DNA of 57,448 nucleotides, taken from positions 1-57,448 of the forward strand of contig NZ_JAFEUL010000023.1 in NCBI RefSeq assembly GCF_016901225.1, given 5' to 3'. The position numbers and the translations under genes are program-made. Position 1 is the stretch's first letter; every line of letters starts with the position of its first letter. The notes below the pieces were generated by a model. The model saw only the letters and a program-made list of their open reading frames with translations, made no database searches and was not told where the DNA came from. The DNA is from Actibacterium sp. 188UL27-1. GTDB taxonomy: Bacteria > Pseudomonadota > Alphaproteobacteria > Rhodobacterales > Rhodobacteraceae. Positions 9,039-16,525 of this stretch are shown in pieces.

Positions 9039-9893
9039 TTAGCCTATTACCCTGCCCTTGATGTAATCATAGCTCTGCCCTGTCTCCAACTGGATCAACA
9101 GTACTGCCAAAGCGTGCGTTACACAAAGCAACCAATACTCAGCCGTTTCCATCTGATCATACTGAGGCAGTGCTTTGTCATGAATATAGCCTTCATGAAT
9201 AAACAGCATGTCAGCGCCTTGGCGAATAGACACTTGATGCGCCACATGCGTAATCATCCCAGACGGCTTGTATCCTCTAAAACTCTTATATCGTTCCCGC
9301 ATCTTTGTGACCATGACGTGGTTCTCAAATACATCCGATGGTAGTGCCCCGGGCACCTGCCTTATGTCTTCATAAGGGATCATATCTGAGCTGATCTCCA
9401 ACATGGTCTGCTTCTGATTTTCGAAATGATCTTTGACGCTTTGATCGCGCATTGACGTTACAAGCTCATTTTTTTGCTCTTGGTTAGGATTCTTCCCAAG
9501 TACTGGCTCCATCCAGAGCTTGCCCAATAAGCGATCTGGAATTTCTGTTTCGAGCCAACGTGTCAGCGTGTTCCGTCTATCATAGAACTCTTTAGACAGG
9601 ATTTTGACGGAAACGGCTCTGATAATTTTATGCGTGGCCTGCCGCGACACCTTACGGCTTTTGCCTTGGGCTAGTGTAAAGCGCTCTCCCAATGTCTCTT
9701 GAAGCTTGTTCACCCCAAGATCGACATACCCACCGTCCTCAAACACCGCCTCGGGGATGGCTGAGTGCGTCATGCCATGCAACCAACAAAACAGAACCCT
9801 CACCAGCACATCTTCTGAGACGTGCGTGCCCGCCAGAAAGCGGTTCTTGGGTTTCTTGGGCTTGGTGTTCATAACGCGCAGCTTGGCCTGCAT
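9039..9893 (-). CDS. Unrecognised protein in the mobile island
   Basis: 284 residues, no family recognised. The N-terminus is basic (KPKKPKNRF), and about 85-105 (KSRKVSRQATHKIIRAV) could form a DNA-binding helix-turn-helix. The C-terminal 60 residues contain a helix that could be hydrophobic (LLCVTHALAVLLIQLE). No signal peptide or metal-binding cluster is apparent. It lies between the RTX pair and the mobilisation-like genes and points away from the latter, with 203 bases between them. A replication, partition, mobilisation or regulatory role is possible, but nothing in the sequence decides between them. Confidence 0.6.
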   Translation of the reverse strand: MQAKLRVMNTKPKKPKNRFLAGTHVSEDVLVRVLFCWLHGMTHSAIPEAVFEDGGYVDLGVNKLQETLGERFTLAQGKSRKVSRQATHKIIRAVSVKILSKEFYDRRNTLTRWLETEIPDRLLGKLWMEPVLGKNPNQEQKNELVTSMRDQSVKDHFENQKQTMLEISSDMIPYEDIRQVPGALPSDVFENHVMVTKMRERYKSFRGYKPSGMITHVAHQVSIRQGADMLFIHEGYIHDKALPQYDQMETAEYWLLCVTHALAVLLIQLETGQSYDYIKGRVIG

Positions 9894-10096
9894 TCCCTAA
9901 AGCTGACAAGTTCGAACTCGTCTTCGTGACATAATTGATGGGCGGGACTACTTAACTGGCCATGCGCTTCACCAAGGCGCTGCACGAACCAAAACGACAA
10001 ACGAAACCAACGCCCTAAGCACTGAAGCACCGCTTTCAGTGAACAGGACAGGTGCGTCTAACGCATCAAATGAAAAGGAGAAAGGACGCCAAGTAA

Positions 10097-10393
10097 ATGT
10101 ACCAACACCCCGGAATGGGGTCGCCTCGCGGTGGCCCCGGTGAAGACCTCAAAGGAGGCTTTGCCACCTGCGCGGCAGCCATGGTTTCGATCATCGTTAC
10201 CCCGGTCTTCAGTGAGCACACGATGCCCTATGTCATCTGGCTGGCTGAAGATCATTACGAGCGAGAGACCGTTAAGCTGATCGCCTTTGCATGGGACATC
10301 ATCGCATGGCCGATGACGTTTTTTGCAGCGCGGGCTGCCATCGCGGCAGCTCTTACGATGGCAGGCGTGTATCTCGCCTACCGCATGATCTGA
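10097..10393 (+). CDS. Small two-segment membrane protein, mobilisation-module component
   Basis: 98 residues with an AAGGAGAAAGGA ribosome binding site just upstream. Hydrophobic stretches at about 26-50 and 62-96 predict two membrane segments. No family is recognised. It is the first of three closely spaced same-strand genes ending in a VirD4/TraG-like ATPase that lacks its own membrane segments, so it may act as that protein's membrane platform. This role is inferred from context and topology only. Confidence 0.6.
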   Translation: MYQHPGMGSPRGGPGEDLKGGFATCAAAMVSIIVTPVFSEHTMPYVIWLAEDHYERETVKLIAFAWDIIAWPMTFFAARAAIAAALTMAGVYLAYRMI

Positions 10394-10416
10394 AACGAAA
10401 CTGAAAAGGAAACCAA

Positions 10417-10572
10417 ATGTCTAAATACCAACCGCGTAAACGCGTCGAAGTCTATGATCTTGTCAAAAGGCCAACGGCTTGGACCAATTTCACCAATGGC
10501 CTCGCCGTTGCTGGATGGGTTCTGATTATCTTTACGGTAATCGGAGTGATCGCAGCAGCCAATGGCAGCTAA
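10417..10572 (+). CDS. 51-residue single-pass membrane protein
   Basis: The frame starts at ATG 10417 after a good AAAAGGA site and stops with TAA at 10570-10572. The first half is basic and polar, starting MSKYQPRKRVEVYDL. The second half, from about residue 29, is one hydrophobic helix ending AAANGS. It begins 23 bases after the 98-residue membrane protein and is followed by a 26-base perfect palindrome and then the coupling-protein-like ATPase. The spacing, ribosome binding site and clean membrane pattern support a real small gene. Function is unknown; a partner of the ATPase is the contextual guess. Confidence 0.65.
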   Translation: MSKYQPRKRVEVYDLVKRPTAWTNFTNGLAVAGWVLIIFTVIGVIAAANGS

Positions 10573-10583
10573 CTCGGCAAACT

Positions 10584-10609
10584 GGAAGGCGGCGCGCGCG
10601 CCGCCTTCC
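10584..10609 (+). terminator. 26-base perfect GC palindrome between the small membrane gene and the ATPase
   Basis: GGAAGGCGGCGCG followed directly by its exact reverse complement. The sequence after it is TCCCCCAAATCTTTT, giving only a weak T tract, so it may be an attenuator or RNA-stabilising hairpin as easily as a full terminator. It lies 12 bases after the stop of the 51-residue gene and 31 bases before the ATPase start. Confidence 0.5.
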
Positions 10610-10640
10610 TCCCCCAAATCTTTTAATGAAAGGACACCTC

Positions 10641-12287
10641 ATGACCTTTGAGGCACGCTATCCCCATGGCTCGGCAAGCTTTGCGCAGCCGCTCGACATT
10701 CACCGTGCTTTCAAAGCGAAAGGCGGTATCCCGTTCGGCTTTTATCAGGGCCGTAAACTCTATCATTCTAAAGGCGCTGGCATGCTGCTGATTGGCGGTG
10801 CTGGCTCTGGCAAGTTCACCACGATCCTGTCGCACATCATCGGCGCACCGGGCCGCAATGGCGAGCCGCAACGCTACGCAATCTTTGATCCTAAACGCGA
10901 GCTTCGCGCTGTGCTGGAGCCGTATTTCGCATCCATCAAGGCCCGAGTCTACGAGGTAAACCCGTATGCCACACATGGCGTGCAAGGTCATCGTCTGTCG
11001 ATCCTCAGCCATCTGAAGGCTGAAAGCACTCGGTTGGTGGCGGACTGCCGCCGTGCTGCACAAACCTTCCTGCCTTCTACTATTGGTGGGGATTCACAGT
11101 TCTTCGACCAGAAAGGCCAAAGCTGGCTGGATGCCCTGATGAGGGGGCTGATGCATATGGATGGCGGGGTCTCCCCTACATCGGTGTATGAACTGATCGG
11201 CATGGTTCGTTCTCAGCCTGCGGCATGGGAAGAGATAGCAAGCATCATGGCCAGCCTCGGCGAGCCTGATCTTCGCGTCACCTATGATGAGATGTTGGAT
11301 ATGGCCGATGAGAGTCGCCGCACCTTTGATTCCGTCATGGGCGGCATCACCAATGCGATGGCCTTCATGAATGATCCACGTCTGCAAGCTGCGCTTGTGG
11401 CGACGCAAAGCGCGGACTTCACGCTGGATGTTCTCTGCGCGGATAGCGCTGATCCTGTCTTCGTGTTCTTCGTCATGCCGCCGGAAGTCACTCAGCAGAA
11501 TGCTGCGGTCATTCGTCAGTTCTTCTCGACGCTTCGCACGCTCAAACAGCTTGCGCCTGATGCACCCACTCTGAACCTGATCATTGATGAGGCGGCACAG
11601 CTCGGCTCGTTCAATGAGATTGCTGATCTGTATTCGGTGATGAGGGGCTATGGCTTGTGCCCGCTCTGTGTCTATCAAGACATTGGCCAAATTCATAAGA
11701 ATCTCGGCCCCACTGGCGCGATGACGCTTTCGGCCAGTGCGGACATTGAGGTCTATCTGGGCGGCGGGATTTCTGATCTAGAAACCGCACGTCATCTCTC
11801 GGCCAAGCTCGGCACTCAAACCATCGAGGTCGCTGATCCTCTAACCCAGCACCGCGCGGATCGTCAGATGCGCGAGGCCATGCATGATGCCTTGTTCGGC
11901 AAGGGTAATGCCATGCGCACTGGCTTAGCGATGAAGAGCTTGGACTATGAACGCGGTCATCAACGCAAGCAAGCACGTGCCCTCATGACGCCAGAGGAAA
12001 TTCTGGGGATGAGCCACACCAAATCTCTGGTGCTGGCTTCAGGATATGGCCTGCGTCCGTTTCTGGCCGACAAGCTGCCGTATTTCAGCCAGCGGCAATA
12101 CACCGGGCTTTATGCGCCCAACCCGTACTTTGATCGGGATGTCTCCCGCATCACCGTTCCGAGGCGCTTTGGAATGAAACGATCTTTGCGCGTGATCACT
12201 GAGCCCGTTCCAGCGGCCTTGACAGATCACCCGCAATACCAAGACGGGATATGGAGCTTCATCGAAGGCCATCGCCCTAAAATCTAA
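10641..12287 (+). CDS. VirD4/TraG-type coupling-protein-like ATPase without membrane anchor
   Basis: 548 residues from ATG 10641, chosen for the AAAGGACACCTC site before it; the frame is open further upstream but runs through the palindrome. The P-loop is IGGAGSGKF at 51-59, with Phe where most P-loops have Ser/Thr. Coupling proteins often vary here (GKG in VirD4). Walker B is LIIDEA at 313-318. Such ATPases feed relaxase-bound DNA to a type IV secretion channel. Members normally start with two membrane helices; here none is present, and two small membrane proteins are encoded just upstream. No relaxase or secretion genes are recognised in the window, so the element would need a helper for transfer. 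Confidence 0.75.
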   Translation: MTFEARYPHGSASFAQPLDIHRAFKAKGGIPFGFYQGRKLYHSKGAGMLLIGGAGSGKFTTILSHIIGAPGRNGEPQRYAIFDPKRELRAVLEPYFASIKARVYEVNPYATHGVQGHRLSILSHLKAESTRLVADCRRAAQTFLPSTIGGDSQFFDQKGQSWLDALMRGLMHMDGGVSPTSVYELIGMVRSQPAAWEEIASIMASLGEPDLRVTYDEMLDMADESRRTFDSVMGGITNAMAFMNDPRLQAALVATQSADFTLDVLCADSADPVFVFFVMPPEVTQQNAAVIRQFFSTLRTLKQLAPDAPTLNLIIDEAAQLGSFNEIADLYSVMRGYGLCPLCVYQDIGQIHKNLGPTGAMTLSASADIEVYLGGGISDLETARHLSAKLGTQTIEVADPLTQHRADRQMREAMHDALFGKGNAMRTGLAMKSLDYERGHQRKQARALMTPEEILGMSHTKSLVLASGYGLRPFLADKLPYFSQRQYTGLYAPNPYFDRDVSRITVPRRFGMKRSLRVITEPVPAALTDHPQYQDGIWSFIEGHRPKI

Positions 12288-12322
12288 GACCAAAATTGAA
12301 ACAAACATGAAAAGGAAACACA

Positions 12323-12868
12323 ATGAAACACGAACAAGGCATAACCGCGCAAGGCGCAGAAATTTGCGGCTCTCCGGCGGATCATGGTATTATGAAGGTA
12401 GAGCAAAGCTGCGCATCTCGCGCACTTCCTACCGCCAAGGCTGATCTGGCTGATGGCATCTCAAGGGCAGAGGGAACAATTGAGCATCCGCATGAAGCGG
12501 ATGAATGCTCGCGCGTGTCTGCCAATTGGGTGGGAAAGGAAGGTGCGATCATGAGTGATGAACGCAACCTGTTTAATCAGCTTGGCTTGCCGCCAACGGC
12601 CAAACCAAGCGTCGAGATTGATGTGGCCAAGTATCAAGCTTGTCTGGATGATCCTACACTGAGCGATGCTCAGAAAAAGGAAATCATCTCAGCGCTTTGG
12701 TCGATGATGATGGCCTTTGTAGACCTTGGCCTTGGGGTGCATCCGGCCCAAGAAGTCTGTGGACAAGTGTCACAAGGCCTTGAAGTAGACGCAGGCAAGG
12801 ATTCTAATGAATCCAAGCCTGTAGATAATGTGAAAGATGCCTTTGAGTGCGCCAGCGATGATACGTGA
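12323..12868 (+). CDS. Hypothetical island protein with two plausible starts
   Basis: 181 residues from 12323 (AAAAGGAAACACA before it), or 105 residues from ATG 12551 (GGAAAGGAAGGTGCGATC before it), in the same frame. The region after 12551, beginning MSDERNLFNQLGLPP, looks like a compact helical protein, while the first 76 residues are low in predicted structure. This suggests the shorter product is the conserved unit. No family is recognised. It lies between the coupling-protein-like ATPase (35 bases) and the recombinase (36 bases) on the same strand, so it is probably part of the same mobile module. Confidence 0.55.
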   Translation: MKHEQGITAQGAEICGSPADHGIMKVEQSCASRALPTAKADLADGISRAEGTIEHPHEADECSRVSANWVGKEGAIMSDERNLFNQLGLPPTAKPSVEIDVAKYQACLDDPTLSDAQKKEIISALWSMMMAFVDLGLGVHPAQEVCGQVSQGLEVDAGKDSNESKPVDNVKDAFECASDDT

Positions 12869-12904
12869 TCGCGGGCCGCCAAGGTTAAAGAATCGAGAAA
12901 AACG

Positions 12905-14482
12905 ATGAAAGTACATATAGATAGAGAAACGAGGATCGGCGCGAAGGCAGTTGTCTACTGCCGCGTGTCTGATCCTAAGCAAACCACACGCGGCGACGGG
13001 CTGAACTCGCAAGAGACCCGTTGCCGCGAGTATGCCAAATACAAAGGCTATGAGGTCGTATCGGTCTTTAAGGACGATATGTCGGGTAAATTCTCGACAC
13101 GTCCCGGTATGAAGGCGATGCTCTCATTCCTGCGCCAGCAGCGCAAGGATCAGCATATTGTCATTATTGATGACATCACCCGCCTTGCACGCGGGCTTGA
13201 TGCGCATTTGAAGCTCCGAACCGATATCAGCGGTGCGGGCGGTCTTCTTGAAAGCCCGTCAATTGAATTTGGTGAGGATTCGGATTCGATCCTCGTTGAA
13301 AACCTCTTGGCTTCGGTTTCACAGCATCAACGTCAGAAAAATGGTGAGCAAACCAAAAACCGTATGCGCGCTCGCCTTCAAAACGGGTATTGGCCCTTTC
13401 AGGCACCAATCGGCTTTCGCTATGAACGCTTAAGCGCGGGACATGGCAAGGTGTTGGTGCGCGATGAGCCCAATGCATCTATTCTTCAAGAGGCTCTTGA
13501 AGGCTATGCCAATGGCCGGTTTCAGACCCAAGTGGAAGTTAAACGCTTCCTTGAACGCCAGCCTGCTTTCCCAAAAGACTTGAACGGAACAGAGATTCGC
13601 AACCAGCGCATCCATGATATGATGACCCGCTGCCTTTATGCGGGCTATGTCGAGCATGCTGATTGGGGCATCTCGGTTCGCAAAGGCCAGCATGAGGGGC
13701 TGATCTCTTATGAGACCTTCCTCAAGGTGCAAGAACGCCTGACTTCAACGGCCAAGGCTCCAGCTCGCAAAGATATCTCGCTCGACTTCCCGCTTCGGGG
13801 ATTCGTTCAGTGCGATGATTGCGGCGAGGCCATGACAGCCTGCTGGTCAAAGAGCAAGACAGGCAAGAAGCATCCCTACTACCTTTGTAAGACAAAGGGC
13901 TGCGAGAGCTATCGCAAGTCCATCAAACGCGACCAGCTCGAAGGTGACTTCGAAGCCCTGCTTCAATCCCTTGAGCCCTCCATGGGGCTCTTTAAGCTGG
14001 CTAAGACCATGTTCAAGGACATCTGGGACGTTCGCCTTGCCCAAGCGGCTGAGGCATCGAAGACGCTTGGCAAAGATATCCACAAGATTGAGGGGCAGAT
14101 TGAAGCTCTGCTGGATCGCATCGTTGAGTCCGGTACGGGCAGCGTGATCGCAGCTTATGAGAAACGCATTGCTAAGCTCGAATCTGAGAAGGTCTTGCTT
14201 GAAGAACGCATGGCGTATGGCGGCAAACCGTTGAATACCCTAGAGGAGTCGTTCGAACTCGCTCTGCGTTTTCTTTCAAGCCCTTGGAATATCTGGAAAA
14301 ATGGTCGGATTGAGTGGCAGAAAACAGTGCTAAGGCTCGCTTTTGTGGAGCCTATTCGATACTCCCGAAACCAGGGTGTTCGAACCCCTAATTTTTCGTT
14401 CCCCTTCAAGGTGTTAGAAGGGATTTCAACCGCTGACTGTGAAATGGCGCGCTGGGGAGGATTCGAACCCCCGACCCCCTGA
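12905..14482 (+). CDS. Large serine recombinase (island integrase)
   Basis: 525 residues. The resolvase catalytic domain spans about 14-150, with the nucleophile Ser22 in VVYCRVSDPKQ and the LARGLD helix. A recombinase domain follows (about 170-300), then a zinc ribbon CDDC...CKTKGC (about 304-335) and a coiled-coil stretch (about 385-445), the architecture of phage/ICE integrases that join short att sites. The last residues, ARWGGFEPPTP, are read through the 3' part of a tRNA-Arg gene: the reading frame overlaps it by 38 bases. This points to integration at the tRNA with the element lying to the left. The codons before the tRNA belong to the element; those after it belong to the host. Confidence 0.9.
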   Translation: MKVHIDRETRIGAKAVVYCRVSDPKQTTRGDGLNSQETRCREYAKYKGYEVVSVFKDDMSGKFSTRPGMKAMLSFLRQQRKDQHIVIIDDITRLARGLDAHLKLRTDISGAGGLLESPSIEFGEDSDSILVENLLASVSQHQRQKNGEQTKNRMRARLQNGYWPFQAPIGFRYERLSAGHGKVLVRDEPNASILQEALEGYANGRFQTQVEVKRFLERQPAFPKDLNGTEIRNQRIHDMMTRCLYAGYVEHADWGISVRKGQHEGLISYETFLKVQERLTSTAKAPARKDISLDFPLRGFVQCDDCGEAMTACWSKSKTGKKHPYYLCKTKGCESYRKSIKRDQLEGDFEALLQSLEPSMGLFKLAKTMFKDIWDVRLAQAAEASKTLGKDIHKIEGQIEALLDRIVESGTGSVIAAYEKRIAKLESEKVLLEERMAYGGKPLNTLEESFELALRFLSSPWNIWKNGRIEWQKTVLRLAFVEPIRYSRNQGVRTPNFSFPFKVLEGISTADCEMARWGGFEPPTP

Positions 14483-14521
14483 TTCGTAGTCAGGTACTCT
14501 ATCCAACTGAGCTACCAGCGC
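14445..14521 (-). tRNA. tRNA-Arg (anticodon ACG), probable island attachment site
   Basis: On the minus strand, a 77-base cloverleaf starts GCGCTGGTAGCTCAG and ends with an encoded CCA. The acceptor arms GCGCTGG/CCAGCGC pair fully. The anticodon arm CTGACTACGAATCAG gives ACG, which reads CGN arginine codons after A-to-I editing. The T-arm GGGGGTTCGAATCCTCC is canonical. The recombinase stop codon lies inside the gene, so the island abuts the 3' half while leaving the tRNA intact. No second copy of the tRNA end was noticed to the left. Confidence 0.95.
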
Positions 14522-14583
14522 ACTGACTAGCAGCGGCTTAGCTTTGACGCCTTACGTTTGCAAGGCGAAAACTGCATACCGCT

Positions 14584-15045
14584 CTAGCGAAGCTGGTAGC
14601 GCGGACCTCGAACGTTTGAGCGGAAGGAGGGGCGGTATCGGTCAGACGAGCGCACACGGCTCCGCATACGTCCACTCGTGCTCGATCCAGATGATCGCGG
14701 GACGTATGTTGATCTGGTATCGCCACCTGAGATCTGCGGTAGCCGCGTCGTGCGACCGCCATCAACTTGATACCCACTCTTTGTCGACGACTGTGTCGAA
14801 TAGGAGATGGAAGATGTTGTTGAGACCGGTGAGGCAGGTCCCTGACTGGTGTGCACTCCGCGCCGCACAACCGGCAGGGTGTCATCAGTGTGACTACCAG
14901 CAACGCGCTGTGGCTGAGAAATCCGAGTGTCCTCACCACCTAAGATCAATGACAACAGGCCTTCGGCCAACTGTGTTCGGCTCGTGCCAAGAAAAATGAC
15001 CGAACCGGACAGAACGAGGCCCAAAACCAAGGATATCTTTCGCAT
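14584..15045 (-). CDS. Exported Ser/Arg-rich low-complexity protein
   Basis: 153 residues. A hydrophobic signal-like segment (about 5-20) follows MRKIS, and the remainder is rich in Ser, Thr, Arg and Gly with no predicted fold. A GGAGAG site lies 5 bases before the ATG. It starts 57 bases after the histidine kinase stop on the same strand, so it may be co-transcribed. No family is recognised. The biased composition invites confusion with a chance frame, but the ribosome binding site and signal peptide support it as real. Confidence 0.5.
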   Translation of the reverse strand: MRKISLVLGLVLSGSVIFLGTSRTQLAEGLLSLILGGEDTRISQPQRVAGSHTDDTLPVVRRGVHTSQGPASPVSTTSSISYSTQSSTKSGYQVDGGRTTRLPQISGGDTRSTYVPRSSGSSTSGRMRSRVRSSDRYRPSFRSNVRGPRYQLR

Positions 15046-15101
15046 TCAACTCTCCGCTTTAAACAAGCAAATATCGCCGGATTGTGGCGAAGCTTTGGCG
15101 G

Positions 15102-16502
15102 TCAGGCCACCGAAGTCTCATACCGATCAATGGCCTTAGGCAGCGCGATCCTGAAGCGCGTTCCTCCAGGTCCGGTCTGTACAAGATCAAGTTGTCCACC
15201 ATGGCCTCGGACCAGCTCAGCGGCAATGGCCAGACCCAGACCCGTCCCCCCTTTTCGCGCCCCGCCTTGAAATGGCCGAAACAGATATTGCTGCGCTTTG
15301 GGCGGCAGGCCCGGCCCGGTATCGACCACATCGATCATCCACCCATCCGTGTCTTCGCGCCCGACAACACGGATCGACCCCGGCTTTTGCGTCGCGGCAA
15401 TCGCCTGACGGGCATTGCGAACCAAGTTTGAGATCACCCGGTAGAGTTGCTCGCTATCGGCGCGAATGACCATGCCAGCGGCAATCTCCGTCTCGATCTT
15501 GAGATTATGCTCTGCGCCTGCCAGACGCTCACTGTCGACGACATCGTCAATGATGGAGGCGAGGTCCACCATTGAGAGTGCAGGAGGGGGCTCTTCGGAT
15601 TTGCCAAAGGCCAGGGTCCCCTCGCAAAGATGCACGGCCCGCCGGATGGAATTGACGAGCTTGGGAACGACGCGGCGCACCGCGGGATCTTCACTCGCCT
15701 CAACCCGATCTGTGAACAACTGCGCCGTGGTCAGGATATTGCGCAAATCGTGGCTGACCTTCGCAACCGCCCCACCAAGCTGCGCCAGTCGTTCCTTCTG
15801 GCGCAACGCCCCGGTCAGCTGTGTCTGCATGGATTGCAAAGCATCCTCAGCTTCCCGTAATTCCCGCACCGTCGATTCCGGTGCGATGATCCTGCGGGCA
15901 TCTTCGGGTTGTGCCGCGTAGCTTTGCATATGGCTGACCACCCGCTTGATGGGAGTGACCAAAACGGACCGAACAGCGAGGAACAAAAAGAACGCCGTCA
16001 CAATGGAAATCATGGCCGACAAGATCAAAATGCGGATCCCGTAATCGATCATGGCCTCCCTTAGGGCCACGGTATTCATCGTGACCTCAATCAACAGACC
16101 CGCCTCCTGAACGGGATCGCCGATGACACGGATCACCTGACTTTCGGTTTTCCAAAGGCACATCACCGCATCGCGGATCAGCTCCAGCGCACTCGCATTG
16201 CGCAGGTCAAAGGTATCCATAACCGGCGCCGGAATCGGAGAGGACAGGATCAGCTGGCGCATCTCATTGCGCCGCAACACGACGTTGTAGACGCCCGCAT
16301 TCTCAAGAAGTTCCTGTTCCAGCTCTTCATCCAGCATATCTTCGGCCAGCAAAGCGAGCGAGGCAATCTGGGCCCGCTCCAATCGGGATAGCAGGAAATC
16401 TTCGCGAAAACGGGCAACCGACGGGAGAAAGATCAACACTTCGGCCAACATGACGAACAAGATCGTCAACAGCAAAAATCGACCGGAAAGAGAGTTGAAC
16501 AC
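15102..16502 (-). CDS. Membrane sensor histidine kinase
   Basis: 466 residues starting with GTG. Two membrane segments (about 8-28 and 157-180) frame a periplasmic sensor of about 125 residues. A HAMP-like linker follows (to about 235), then the phosphoacceptor His251 in VSHDLRN. The ATP-binding lobe shows N (NLVRNA), DTGPGLP and GGTGLGLAI. No response regulator gene is adjacent, so this is an orphan kinase. The gene begins 23 bases after the flavin reductase stop, so the two may share a transcript and the signal may relate to redox state. The link to redox is inference from position only. Confidence 0.9.
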   Translation of the reverse strand: MFNSLSGRFLLLTILFVMLAEVLIFLPSVARFREDFLLSRLERAQIASLALLAEDMLDEELEQELLENAGVYNVVLRRNEMRQLILSSPIPAPVMDTFDLRNASALELIRDAVMCLWKTESQVIRVIGDPVQEAGLLIEVTMNTVALREAMIDYGIRILILSAMISIVTAFFLFLAVRSVLVTPIKRVVSHMQSYAAQPEDARRIIAPESTVRELREAEDALQSMQTQLTGALRQKERLAQLGGAVAKVSHDLRNILTTAQLFTDRVEASEDPAVRRVVPKLVNSIRRAVHLCEGTLAFGKSEEPPPALSMVDLASIIDDVVDSERLAGAEHNLKIETEIAAGMVIRADSEQLYRVISNLVRNARQAIAATQKPGSIRVVGREDTDGWMIDVVDTGPGLPPKAQQYLFRPFQGGARKGGTGLGLAIAAELVRGHGGQLDLVQTGPGGTRFRIALPKAIDRYETSVA

Positions 16503-16525
16503 CTATCGCCGTCCTTGGGTTGGTT

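Noticed and set aside
10479-10640. Upstream extension of the coupling-protein-like ATPase to 602 residues
   Set aside because: The extension overlaps the 51-residue gene and the palindrome, and the ATG at 10641 has a clear ribosome binding site.
14360-14400. GTTCGAACCCC in the recombinase gene as a second tRNA-like att copy
   Set aside because: Only about ten bases resemble the T-arm and the surroundings are recombinase coding sequence, so it is not an att repeat.
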